From Rhea pennata (taxonomy: Eukaryota; Chordata; Aves; Rheiformes; Rheidae), in assembly GCF_028389875.1 (NCBI RefSeq), contig NC_084671.1:29073083-29137082 (forward strand): a stretch of DNA of 64,000 nt. The letters run 5' to 3'. The notes below the pieces were generated by a model. That model worked only from the letters and a program-made list of their open reading frames with translations. It was not told the DNA's origin and did not search any database. Positions 1-12,069 of this stretch are shown here, one piece after another. How positions within the stretch are numbered: the stretch's first letter is position 1; the number at the start of each line of letters is the position of its first letter. A program made the translations under genes and the position numbers.

Positions 1-1297
1 AGAGAAGATCTAGGTAGTCATTGCCAATGACTTGCTAGTGGTCTAGAATAGGCTTATCTTCCCATATTACACTGTGAATCCGTATTGAGCCTTAGTCAGT
101 GTTTGCTTAAAAGTTCCCAAACCTGCTGTGTTATTCCATAAAGACACTCAGTATAACCTTGGGTTGAAAGTGCAATACGAAGTCTGGATTCTTAAAACAC
201 TTTGGTCGTGTTCACCGTGGACTAGGTCATCTGCATCCTGAAAATCTAGTGAGAAAGTGTTCACACTTTTGGGGATGTAAAATGTTCTCAACATCCTGTG
301 GAGATATCTAGGCACCGATAGCCTTTGCCATTAGAGCCCAGATCACCCTTTTTTTCAGGTGAATGAGCAAAGACTAGCTTGTTGGATTTTTAATTAACCA
401 TAACACACTTTGACGACTACTCGTGTGTATTTAACTTGGAGTCGGAAAAAAAATCCAAATTCTGCTTTTTAGAGCATGAAAAGATGCACATTTAAAACTG
501 CAGAATGCTGCAGCCAGCTTCTGATGTGGAGGGTGTAGGATGGTGAGACATACCAGCTGCAGTGGTCAGTTTGTAAAAACCGCTTCAAGGCTGCTGGTGA
601 CCTTTGTGCTTTGCAAGCGAAATCTTTCGTCTGGGTCCCAGTCTTCCCCAGTGCATTGCAAGCAATGACGTGCACGCCAATAGCACATGGAGTCAAACTT
701 TGTTGGCTACTTGAAACAAGCTAAATTTGAGAAGGGCTTTCTCTTTCAATGAGAAGCATGCGAAGGAGTCATTCTGTGGAGAAAGTTTTATGGAGGTGTT
801 CATGTGCACGTGCGTGTGCAGAACTTACCAGTATTTGATGGCTTACTCTCCGTGCTGCGTATTCCTGTGCTGCAGATCATATACCACCTTACGGTATCCC
901 TGAAGAGTTTGTGTTGCTCTAACTTGCTGAGTTTACCTCGATGTGCAAGTAATTCTAGCTTTGGTGCAAGAGGCAGGGTGGGGGAGACCCGACATAATTT
1001 GGGAGCAGAAAGATTCTGAAATAGTATTGTACCGAACTAGTATTTCAAGGCATACAGGAAAATATAGCATTTATATGCAAACTGAGAACGTTTCTGAACT
1101 GGAGTAGATGGTGCATAGCTCGTGGGAGCACTACAGCCTCTTTTGGAAGCAATGCTGGGAGAGGTCTGTATGCCACATGGCTTATAATCGATTAAGCAAA
1201 CATGGCGAAACTGGGCTTTTTTTTTAAGTGCGGAGTGTTTTATTCATGTATGCTCACTCATCCTTATTTTATGGTGGGATTTAGTCTGTATAAGGAA

Positions 1298-1303
1298 AAT
1301 AAA
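1298..1303 (+). promoter_or_regulatory. candidate poly(A) signal AATAAA
   Basis: A canonical hexamer sits about 45 bases before a roughly 20-base T-run (about 1350-1370). It could end the 3' UTR of a gene lying left of the window. A chance hexamer in AT-rich DNA cannot be excluded. Confidence 0.25.
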
Positions 1304-2625
1304 GAGATTATATTTTCTCCTTTTGTAAGAGTATGCATATGTGTTTCTCTTTTTTTTTTTTTTTTTTTTAATGAGTAAATAACTAGTCAAGAGAGTCCAG
1401 TTCTGACTTGGGCCCAAGGAGTGAAGGGGTTTACTCTAATGCAGTTAAACCCTGGGGATGCTTTATAGCAATGGAAGAGTTAACACAGTTGATCAAGCTT
1501 TCTAGACAGATATCTTGTCTCAAATGCTGACAATCACTTGACATTTCAAAGGAAAAGGTAAAAATCAGGTAGCCAATAGATATGTTGAGGTTAGCTTCTC
1601 AACAAAGGTCTTGTTTGGCCATAGCTGAATCATGAATGTATCGGTCAAAATCTGCTGATATTAGCTCTTGGATTTGAGAAGGACGATTAGATATCCAGCT
1701 CCTACTGAGAACTTCCATAGTCCCCAAATCTCTGTTGCTTAAAAAAAAATACATTTCTTTTTAAGTAATTGACATGTAGTGATTTTGTTGTATCAGTTGT
1801 TTTAAGTCACTGAAGTACTTTTACCACTGAACATTAGCCAGAAAGTTTTACGGATAACAGAACGTATATAGAAGTTCATCTCAAAGAAATGGCTGCGAAT
1901 CAAATATTTGCCTTGTCTAGGTAACAAGAACCATCTTAAAAAGGACTGTTCAGATGAGTTCCATGTCTACGCTCTGGTGAAACCTGTAATTTGGCATTTA
2001 ACAGACTAATAATTGTCCCATCAGTATTTCTGCTTTAGAGAGAGGCTTCAGTGGGGTGCCAGAGTCAGTGTATTAGAATCTCTGTATTACTCAGAGAAGA
2101 AGAAAACTTTATTATTGTTATCCCATAAAGTGAATCCTTGTGCACAGCGCGCATTATCTCAAAGGAGCGCCGTGTAACCTGGGTCTGTGCAGAGGCAGTC
2201 AGGCCTTTCCTGGCAGGTAGCGTTGCTGGCTTTCTCCGCTGGGATTTCAATACTCGGGCTGCTTTTTACAGCTAGAGAATGTCTCTTAGAGTTCTGGCTG
2301 TAAAGCTGCTGTTTTGATACTGTAAGAGACTTCTATCAAAGACTTAATCCTCTCCCTTCTGAAAAGCATATTCCTGTTAGCAAGTTGTGTAATACTAGCC
2401 AGTAGCAATGTTTTTTTTCTGAGCAGTTGCTTTTCCTCAGTCTTAAGCGGTTACTGTAAAATACATTCTTTGGGGAGTGTCAGAACCCTACAGGTGTTAT
2501 GCATGCAAGTAAAGTATTAAAGATTAAAAAATTGCCTTTCTCTGGATTATATTTGCTTTAGGCTTTTATACAAAATAGTTTCAGCAAAGCTGAAAAGGGA
2601 CAAGCAATGTCCTCTTTAAAGCCTC

Positions 2626-2662
2626 TGTTTGTGTGTGTATGCACGCACGCACACACACACGC
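2626..2662. repeat. TG then CA dinucleotide tract
   Basis: A short TG run is followed directly by GCAC and CA repeats, giving an imperfect inverted pair that could form a hairpin. A second TG run lies at about 2731-2745. These are ordinary microsatellite-like sequences. Confidence 0.7.
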
Positions 2663-5295
2663 TTTTTTTCTTTCTTTTTGGCAAACAGCTGTGTCAGAAC
2701 ACACACAGTGGGATGTAAGACATTCATTAATTGTGTGTGTGTGTGCATGCAAATGGTTCTTTGAAAGTGCTAACTGCTCTATGAAAGGCATTGGAACCAC
2801 ATGAAACATCTGCAGCTAAAGGGCAGAGCCATCAAGAGGGTTGTCTCCCCTTTTTTTTTATTTTGGCTTGGAGTATATCATGGATGGACGGTGGTGCACT
2901 GACTTCAAGAAGAAATGATGAAAGCTGTGTGTCTTGAAGATTCTTATTTTCTTTCTGAAGTCACATCTTAGTAAGGATGCTGTGCAGTCTTTTACCTCTG
3001 TGAGAATTGAGACACATTAGGTACAAGCTGCTGGACTCTCCACAGGAACGTGTGAGCATGATACTGTTACTAGATTTGTTTAGTACCTGTTGATTGACTC
3101 TTTGGAATTGCTGTTAAGTTTACAAATAGTGTTTTAAAATGGCTTTATGCAAATCAAATTCTTTAACAGTTGAGCTGTGCCCTCTAGACTTCAAAGGATA
3201 CTTCTTACCTACATAAGAGCAGTCCAATGCTAAAGTAGAAGGAGAGTGCAGATGCATATAATACTTCTCACTAATGCTGCTGATCTTACACAGTACTGCT
3301 TCTATGGTGTTATGTTGTATTAATTTGCCTATGAGCTGTTACTCTGTAAGATGGACAAGGGCAGTGCTGTGCCTACCATCACTGGCTGAATTGTGCTCTA
3401 CGGTTTGTGTTTGCCTAGTCTCTCGCTAAGAGTACACCTCATCCTGCTTGAAAGGAAGAATATCACATCTGTGAGCCTTAGAGGCCGCCAAAGGATCCTT
3501 CACCTGCATCCATGGTCTCAGCCTTGCATGGCCCTGGAGGCACTGTGCTGTGGGTTTTGCACGGTCTGTGCTTTGCCTGAGCGTTTGCCTCTTAAACTCT
3601 GACAGCTACCGTCATTGTACCAAGACCAGGAGATGGAGAAAGTATTTGAAAATTACATTGCAGCCACTGTAGACATGCAGATATGATTCCCTAACTTCAT
3701 AGTTGCCGTATCACTGCCTCTTCATTTTGAACCGCAAAACTGCTGTCTCTGTTTCAGATTCAGCTCCAAATTCAGTTCTGCCTGCTTTGGTGATGAGGCT
3801 GCTTGGAAAGAGATGAGAAGATGCAAAACCATCTGTGGTTATCAGTATCTGTGCTGCAGCCATTTTTGCTGAAATTAAAAATAAGTCATGCTGAACACTT
3901 CATCCCAAACAAGCAGCCCTTCAGCCAGAAATGTTGTCTAAAGTGGAGAAGGTGACAGTGGTGCCACAGGAGATCTTGACATGTTTTAATGATCTAGCAA
4001 AAATAAACCCCTAAGAAGTAAACCAAGGTGAGGGCTTGGGCCATGTTGGCTCTGTATAGGTGGGGTGGCATGGGCTCTGTGGCTGCTGGCCCAGATCTAG
4101 AGGGAACTGGGAGAGCACAACGGGGTATGGGGTGGATGGAGCTGAGATGCTGGTTGTCTCATTTTGGGTTTAGGGCTTCAGGTCTGGGCTCTCCTGGCCC
4201 ATGCTGAGGATGTGGTGCAGGAAACTGGGCACTGGCACTGTTCTCCCAGTCATGCAACGAGCAGGTGACAGACAGCCAGGTGGGTCAGTGAGGTGAAAAC
4301 ATCATGATGGGGACAGAACCAGTGCATGTTCTACCTTTTAGGGCTGTGGGCATGTGGCTACCTTGCAGGCTGTCAGAGAGCTGGAGCATTGTAATAGGTG
4401 GGAGAAAACAGCTCCAATGCCACTGTCCCTAGTTCTGGACATGCTCCTAATGCTGGGACTTGGCCTCTTGATGGGGACTGTAGTAGTTGTTAGAAAGCAG
4501 CTCCTAAAGGGGGCTCAAAGGAGCCCCTCGTGGATTGGAGGTGAGAGCATGTGACATTTCAGTGCTGCAGGGCTGAGAGGCAAGACTGATTACCTGTCTC
4601 ATGTACTGTTGGTGAAAGGAGGAAAATCGCTTTGCCCCATGGAGCAATCTCAGGGAATGCTTGTGTTCTGCAGAGGACTTTCTTAGGCTGGGGCAAGCAT
4701 GAGGAGAGGAATACTGAGATTCTTCCTGCCAGCTGGTGGGATCATTGTGAGTGGCACTGGGAAAGGAGAATGTGCAGAGATCTGAAGAACTTCTCCTGAA
4801 GATCTAGTCCAGATGAGCTGTCCTTTCAATGCGCTACATGAACAGCAAGGTGGTTGAGCCCGTGCGCCACCCACCGCAAGGGCTCCTGACGTTCTTTCTC
4901 GTGTGCATCCAGGTCCCACCCTGTGTCATGCGTACCGAGAGCACTGTCATGGGCATGCAGGCGGGTATTGCTGTGCAAAGCTCCCTGTCATTGCAGGCGT
5001 GAAATCTAGAGCTAGAGGGGAACTGCTCAGCACACCAACACCTGGCACTTGTGGTTCCCTGAGCTCCACATAAAATGATAGGTGCTCTTGCAGCCCCTTG
5101 GGGGGGATGGACCTGCTAGGAGATCAGTGCCTTCCCAAAGGAATTCAGCCTTATCTCAGCCTTAAAACTTGGAGCAGTTTGCGAGAATCCTGGTCCAGCG
5201 GTGGCCTTCCTGTACATCTCACATGGTGGATGGTCTAAGAGCCAAAGGAGAACTAGTCAGGTGGCTTTTGAATCTGCATTTTCTTTTGGGGGAGG

Positions 5296-5440
5296 GGGCA
5301 GGTTTAGCTCAGTTGGTTAGAGTGTGGTGCTGCTAATGCCAGGGTCGTGGGTTCAATCCCTGTACGGGGCTATGCTTAGGGTTGGACTGGATGGTCTCCA
5401 GAGGTCCCCTCCGACCTTACCATTCTATGATTCTATGAAA
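5296..5440 (+). mobile_element. tRNA-Ile-derived SINE with CR1-like tail
   Basis: The 5' part (about 5296-5371) reads like a tRNA-Ile gene: a D-arm/A-box region with TAGCTCAGTTGGTTAGAG and a T-arm/B-box with GTTCAATCC at 5351. The 3' part matches the 3' end of CR1 LINEs, with the 'ggactggatg...ccagaggtc' block, and ends in short ATTCTATG repeats. A tRNA head with a LINE tail is the classic SINE design, and such CR1-mobilised SINEs are known in birds (TguSINE1-type). The anticodon loop is altered and the CCA-side stem is degraded, so it is not a working tRNA gene. Confidence 0.8.
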
Positions 5441-8400
5441 GCAGCTCCCACCCCTTGAGATGGGACTGTAGCAACAGTTAAGATTATGGGGTTTGTTAAT
5501 ATATAATTAATGATAATGATATGGATGGTGGATTATTATAGGGTAGCTGCCTCCGTTAGCAGCATGTGCGTGAGCTCTCACGGAACCACTGGGAAGCAGT
5601 AGCGCTGTGAGAGTGGGTCTGTCTGGTCATGCCGTTCTCAGAACGTGTGAGGGAGATGAACAAACTCCTGCACCAATTCCTCATCCTTCGTGCATGGATC
5701 GTCAGCTGACCCCCAGCTTTGCAAGGACAGAGGTCTCCAGGACAGAGATAGGCTGGATTCATCCAAACCCTAAGAATGAAACAGTGTAAAAGGCAGGGAT
5801 GATTTAAAAGCTCTTTGCTGACGAAGACTCACATTATCTTAGGGATGATAGGAGTCTTTCTAACTCTGCTGTAGTTTAAACAACCGCAGGCTTGAACTGG
5901 GGCTTTGGTGGAAGCACTGGCCTTTTTTTGGCTGTTTTCTCAACTTTTCCTCAGCACATGCTGTTGCCCTCAGTCTGCTGGGGCTCCAGATAGTGGGCAA
6001 TTTGGAGTCACATGTATCGGTGACCCCTTCAGCCGCCAGGTAAGGAGCAAGTCCTGGAGACAGCTGCTATTGTGCTGGACCCTTATCCTCAGCAGAGGCA
6101 ACCTTTATGCAGCACTGCCAGGGCCACATAGCTGGCAACAAACCTGAAAGGAGGAGGGAAAAGCAAGTCCCTTCCACAATCCTTTCCTTTGATGGAAAAA
6201 AACAAGCCAACAGCGGAGGGGAGAGATGGATCTCAGAGCCTTCATACAACTCCTGGCACTAATACATTTAACTGAGGGATGCAGGGACTTTAAGAGTCAG
6301 GTGAGTGTAGCCAGCAGGAATCATGAGGATGGAGAGCCGTTGCGTTGCGCTATTATCAGGGGTCTGAAAGAGCAGGGCCACTGCAACTGAGGGGTTCCCC
6401 AGAGCTGACTGGGGAAAGTGAGTGCCCTGGAGCAGGGATTGTAGGGCTAAGGAGTGAAGGGCAATGCACCCTCCTGTCTGGGGGCCATGGGATGACTTGA
6501 AGGTGGGTTCAAAGCTGCAGAGAAGCAGGATGCAACATGCCGGCAGGTGGGGGGGCACCCACGCTTTTGGATGCTGGGGCCAGTTCAGGGAGTTTCTCTA
6601 CCCACAACCAGACTAGGAGTCTTGCCCTGAAACAGTTTTTCCAATGCTAAAACAATCTGGCAAATTGAACTCATATTTGGACTGAGAGGATGACAACTTT
6701 AGATGAATCAGATCTTGAGGGGAATGTGGCTGGTCCTGGTCTGTGGTTCTCCAGGATCAGGCAATACTTCCAGAGGGTGTGTGAACCTTGTGATACAGTC
6801 AAGCCCTGGGAGGCCAGAGACTTTGCAAGTCTCCCTAGTTTAAGTTTGACTGCTAAAAGACGACTCAATCAGACTTCACAGGTACATGGACCCCACTGCT
6901 CTTGCAACTGCAGACAGGAATTTGGCAAGTTTAGACTGGATCTGTCTAGCTCCGGCTTATCTGTGCTGAGTCAGACTGCACTGGCTTCATGTGGGCTCTT
7001 CTGTCTTGCTGCTTTACCAGGCATCCTCATCTTTGCTGATTTGGCCAATGCATCAGTCCCTCCAAGCTTGGTTAACAGTAGTGATTGGGTGTTGGCTAGG
7101 TGTGTTTGGGGGACTGCAAAATGGGAGTGCCAGCATCGAGGGATGCCTGTTGGTACTAGTGCTCCGTGACAAAACCCTGCTCTGCGCCCGAGTGGGATGG
7201 AGTAGTCTTTTGATCTGTGTAAGGCCGTGAGTGACAGAGTGGGTAGTGGGAGAAAATGCGTGACCTGGATTTGCAGGCAAGAAGCACCTCAATGTCCTGA
7301 AGGACCCTACAGTGCTGCCAGAGGTTGCTTCATTTGCCTTGCCTGCCTGACCTGCAGCAGACATTTGGCCTTGCTTCATGGCTCCCAGATGGATCAGGGC
7401 CTTTGCCACAGCTGGAAGAATTAGGGCTTCAAACTGTGCCAGCACAAGGTCAAGGGGGAGCCCTTTGCTGCCCATCTGGAGGGGTTCCAACCCTGCAGAC
7501 CACCAGGGCAGGCCTTGCAAACTCACCCACTCTCCCCTTCAAAGCTCCGCCATGCTAGATAAGCACTTAAACATCTGCTGCAGCAGGACTCCTGTAGCAT
7601 CTCTTACTGTCATCCCTCAATGTGGTGATGGGACACTTTGCCAGTGAGGTCCTTGCAGGCCTGCTCTGGTGGGGATCTGGTGTCCCAGGGTTGGCTCCAC
7701 ACTCTGTGCTGGAGGAGGCCAGCTGCTCAGCCCTGCTGAAGGCCTGAACAGGTCCAGGTCCCATCTTCTGCCAGCCTAATATCCAGTCTGACCCTCACCA
7801 TACCCTCCTCTTTCCTCCTATAGCAGCAAGTCACCAACCTGTTGTGTACTCATCTGAGTACCATGCTACTGTGCTGGGATGGGAGAGCAGCTAGTGCTTG
7901 AGAGAGACATAGCCCAGCTGGGGATGATTCAACACAGAGATTAGGGGCAGCATATCCCCCCAAAATACTCTAGGACTTGTTTCCTGCCACAGAACAGAGT
8001 CAAAAATTGGTCTTCTTGGTGGAAGGATCTTGGCTGCTGAGCTGACTTATGGCTTTCCTCATCCTCAGTTGGATGCTGCTCTGGTTTTAGCTTTGTGAGT
8101 TTGTCTGAGGCTGCAGTTTGATGCAGCTAGCCACCAAATGGATCTCTCCGGGTTGCCGTGGGGTTGGCTTGTTGGCAGTGTCCATCAGAGCCTCACTAAA
8201 CATGTCCCATTTGTTTGGCCTTGGTGGATCCAATTCTGTTTCATTTCAGCTTGCAAGTGAACAAGTCCCCTGTCTGCGCCCATAACAAGGTCTTCAAAAT
8301 GGCCATGGTATCTCTCTAGAGAAGGCCGAACGCTGGGGATATGGTTGGTGGGTTGGTCCCACCGTTGCCTGATGGCTGTGATGCCAGGGAAGGGGGTGGG

Positions 8401-9602
8401 AGGACTGGGACAGGTCTTTTGCTGTGGGAACTGGTGCTTGAAGAGCCAAGGTTCTTGCCTGGCTGAAGTGCTGACTCCCAGAGCAGGTCTGGACTCAGCC
8501 ACAGGGGTTTGCCTACGTGCATGTTCACAGGTCTGCATGGCTGTGGCCACAGGAGACCACACGGAAGGGCTATCATGCGTCCCATCCCTATGGGGGGGCC
8601 TGTTCTGTGGGTGGCACTGCGCGATCTCCTCTGGCCTTGTCCTACACCAGCAGGATCAGCACTGTCCTCCTCAGGGGACACAGTGCCCTAGACCCTGGTG
8701 GATCCTGTTCTTAGTGTGCTGAGAGCCTCAGTGCCGGGAGCCCAGCGTGCGGTCCCTGCTGCCAGGCTTTCCTTTCCTCTCCTGGCTCTAATCCCTTCTC
8801 CTCGTGGTGAAGCGCAATTAGGAGCATGCAGCTCTGGAGTGGCCTCCCAGTTGCTTCTGAAAGCTCAGACTTCAAAGGCCGAGACTGCTCAGTGCTGCAA
8901 CACTGGACTTGGAGAGGAAGGGCTGTAATTAGAGCTGTGCTCAGGGTGTGATCAAGGGATTGTTGGTCCTGCTGGTAAGCAGTACCCAGCTGTTATCTCC
9001 TGCTCTCCAAGGAGGAGGCCTATGTTTATAACCATGTAGGCCCATTAGCAACAAAGGCTGCTCTCCTTTTGATGTGGATTGTGAGGGATCTGGAAAAGGG
9101 GAGGAAGAACCAGGTTCTCTGGGACAATCTCCTCTTTCGTTCTCCTGCTGTACTGCTTTGAAATGTGGGCTGAGCTCACTCTTCCCTGCTGTAGGGAGCT
9201 CGAGTAGAGAAAGTGCATGATGTGGCCAGCGTCCTGTCCTGGAAGGGCTGAGAGCATCAGGGTTGTGGCATCTGATGTGCTATGCTCTAGGGTGTCTCAC
9301 AGTGCTAGTGTGGTCCACAGTCAGGCTCTGTGAGTCTTCTGTGGTAGGAGAGGGCTTGAAAATGCTGTTCTCAGGGTCCTTTCTGCTCTCACTGGGAGCT
9401 GGGAAATTCCTGGTTATGGCCTCTGACAAGTAAATCCCCTCATTTGCCCTAATCTGACTTTGGCAGTTTATGGAAGTTACTATGTGCAAATGAATCAACT
9501 TAGTGTGTCTGGATGCCAGGTGCTCTCCTGGAACGAGGTAAGCTGGGGGCCGGGCTAGTGCCAGACATGTTGTGAATAGATCCCAAAGGAGAACATGGTT
9601 TA
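5441..9602. other. intergenic DNA without recognisable gene
   Basis: Open frames up to about 160 codons occur on both strands, but they overlap each other antisense and show no known domain, no consistent splice structure and no coding signature. I see nothing further in this stretch. Confidence 0.6.
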
Positions 9603-11892
9603 TAGAATGACAGAATCGGTAAGGTTGGAAGGGACCTCTGGAGATCATCTAGTCCAACCCCCCTGCTCAAGCAGGGTCACCTAGAGCATGTTAGACAGGG
9701 TTGCATCCAGGCAGGCCTTGAATATCTCCAGAGAAGGAGACTCCACAACCTCTCTGGGCAACCTGTTCCAGTGCTCCGTTACTCTCACAGTGAAGAAATT
9801 CCCCCTCACGTTCAGGCGGAACTTCCTGTGGTTCAATTTCTGCCCATTGCCTCTTGTCCTGTCACACGGGGCAACTGAAAAGAGTTTGTCCCTGTCCCCT
9901 TGACACCCTCCCTTCAGGTACTTAGACACATTGATAAGATCCCCCCTCAGTCTTCTCTTCTCCAGGCTAAAGGGGCCCAGCTCTTGCAGCCGTTCCTCAC
10001 AGGGCAGATGCTCCAGCCCTCTGATCATCTTTGTAGCCCTATGCTGGACTCTCTCCTGTAGCTCCATGTCTCTCTTGTACTGGGGAGCCCAGAACTGGAT
10101 GCGGTACTCAAGATGAGGCCTCAGCAGGGCTGAGAAGAGGGGCAGGATCACTTCCCTCAACCTGCTGGCCACACTCTTCCTAATGCACCTCAGGAGACCA
10201 TTGGCCTTCCTGGCCACAAGGGCACATTGCTGTCTCATAGTCAACTTGTCATCCACCTTCACTCCCAGGTCCTTCTCTGCACAGCTGCTCTCCAGCAGGT
10301 CAGCCCCCAGCTTGCACTGGTGCCTAGGTCCAGGTCTCTGCACTTGCCCTTGTTGAACCTCAGGAGGTTCCTCTCCACCCAGCTCTCCAGCCTGTCCATG
10401 TCTCTCTGAATGGCAGCACAGGCCTCAGGTGTATCAGCCACTCCTCCCAGCTTGGTAGCATCAGCAAACTTGCTGAGGAGGCACTCTGTCCCTTTGTCCA
10501 GGTCATCGATGAAGAAGTTGAACAGGATGGGACCCAGTATGGAGCCCTGGGTAATTCCACTCCCCACAGGCTTCCAACTAGACTGCACACCACTGCTGAC
10601 AACCCTCTGAGCGCTGCCATTCAGCCAGTTCTCAATCCACCTCACTGTCCACTCATCTATCCCACACTTCCTGAGCTTCTCTAGGAGGATGTTATGGGAG
10701 ACAGTGTCAAAAGCCTTGCTGAAGTCAAGGTACACAATGCCCACTGCTCTCCCCTCATCTACGCAGCCAGTCATTCCATCCTAGAAGGCGATCAGCTTGG
10801 TTAAGCAGGCTTTCCCCTTGGTGAATCCATGCTGACTACTCCTGATCACCTTCTTTCCCTCCATATGTCTGGAGATGACATCCAGAATGAGCTGTTCCAT
10901 CCCTTTTGTAGGGATGGAGGTGAGGCTGACAGGTCTATAGTTGCCTGGGTCCTCCTTCTTGCCCTTTTTGAAGACCGGACTGACATTGGCTTTCTTCCAG
11001 TCCTCAGGCACCTCTCGCATTCTCCAGGACCTTTCAAAGATGATGGAGAGCAGCCTGGCAACAACATCCGACAGCTCTCTCAGTACCCATGGGTGTATCC
11101 CATCTGGGCCCATGGGTTTGTGAATGTCAAGTTTGCCCAGAACATCTCTAATCCTCTCCTCTTCAACCAAAGGAAAGTCTTCCTTTCCCCAGACTTTCTC
11201 CCTTGCCTCCAGGCTCTGGGGTTCTTGAGGGCTGCCCTTAGCAGTGACGACTGAAGCCAAGAAGGCACTCAGTAACTCTGCCTTCTCTGGAGCCACTGTC
11301 ACTAGGGCCCCCACCCCAGTCAGTGGTGGGCCCACATTTTCCCTAATCCTCCTCTTGTTACTGATGCATTTGAAGAAGCCCTCCCTGTTGTCCTGGACAT
11401 CCCTTGCCAGACTCAATTCCAAATGGGCCTTAGCCTTCCTCGCCGCATCTCTACATACTCTGACTGCATTCCTATAATTCTCCCAAGTAGCCTGTCCCCT
11501 CTTCCACGTTCTGTGTATTTTCTTCTTCTGTCTGAGTTTGGCCAGGAGCTCCTTGCTCATCCAGGCAGGTCTCCTGCCTTCTTTGCTGGACTTCTTTCTC
11601 CTTGGAATGCACCGCTCTTGAGCTTGGAGGAAGTGATGTTTGAATACTAGCTGGCTCTCTTGGGCCTCCCTTCCTTCTAGGGCCTTAACCCATGAGATTT
11701 CTCCAAGTAGGTCTCTGAAGAGCCTGAAGTCTGCTCTCCTGAAGTCCAAGGTTGCAATCCTGCTTGTTGCCTTCTTTCCTGCAGGATCCTGAACTCCACC
11801 ATCTCATGGGCACTGCAGCTAAGGCTGCCCCCAACCTTCACATCTCCATCCAGTCTTTCACTGTTGGTTAGGACAAGGTCCAGCCGGAACTT
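9603..11892 (-). mobile_element. 5'-truncated CR1 LINE retrotransposon
   Basis: This is the 3' half of a CR1-family non-LTR retrotransposon on the minus strand. Its 3' terminus is at 9603, with the ATTCT-type terminal repeats and the 3' UTR block that recurs at 12.0 and 39.3 kb. The sequence runs upstream through the reverse transcriptase region and stops near 11.89 kb, so about 2.3 kb of a usually 4-5 kb element remain. ORF1 and most of the endonuclease are absent, which is typical of 5'-truncated insertion. A + strand CR1 fragment abuts the truncated end. Confidence 0.95.
9681..11749 (-). pseudogene. CR1 ORF2 reverse transcriptase, inactivated
   Basis: The translated minus strand shows RT core blocks in order: KPMGPDGIHPWVL, a GNYRPVSLTS block, [13 protein letters not shown] with the first catalytic Asp, [10 protein letters not shown], and the catalytic block [10 protein letters not shown]. 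It then continues into the CR1 C-terminal domain with [13 protein letters not shown] and [10 protein letters not shown]. Three lesions are visible. An in-frame TAG lies at 10781-10783 between the GFTKGKA and YLDFSKAF blocks. The F/YADD catalytic motif reads FADA, so one metal-binding Asp is lost. The frame shifts near 10330. The copy cannot encode an active enzyme, yet it is otherwise open, so the insertion is not very old. Confidence 0.92.
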
Positions 11893-11929
11893 GGTTTAGG
11901 TGCTGGCTGGATTCCCTGCTCTGTGTCTG

Positions 11930-12069
11930 AGCATCTCGTGGAGATATTCAAAACCTGCCTGGATGCAATCCTGTCTAACGTGCCTTAGGTGGCCCTGCTG
12001 GAGCAGGGGAGTTGGACTAGATGATCTCCAGAGGGGACTTCCAACCTCAACCATTCTGTGATTCTGTGA
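11930..12069 (+). mobile_element. CR1 LINE 3' fragment
   Basis: About 140 bp match the CR1 3' end in plus orientation: 'gagatattcaaaacctgcct', then the 'tggactagatgatctccaga' block, ending in ATTCTGTGATTCTGTG repeats. It begins within about 40 bases of the 5' end of the minus-strand CR1, so the two copies lie head to head. Confidence 0.9.

Larger units (their letters stand above)
1..4300. other. AT-rich non-coding region, possible 3' UTR of an upstream gene
   Basis: No coding exon is recognisable on either strand. The stretch is visibly more AT-rich than the rest of the window and carries poly(T) runs and TG/CA tracts. An AATAAA at 1298 is followed by a long T-run, as at a cleavage site. In human the gene beyond TSPEAR is UBE2G2, in the same orientation, so a plus-strand 3' UTR here would fit synteny. 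That is inference; no coding end of UBE2G2 is visible. Confidence 0.3.

Noticed and set aside
5296-5371. Possible functional tRNA-Ile gene
   Set aside because: The anticodon arm and acceptor stem are altered and the sequence runs straight into a CR1 tail, so it is a SINE head.
6690-7526. Overlapping open frames of about 158 codons on both strands
   Set aside because: They overlap antisense, show no family motif and no splice context; they look like chance frames.
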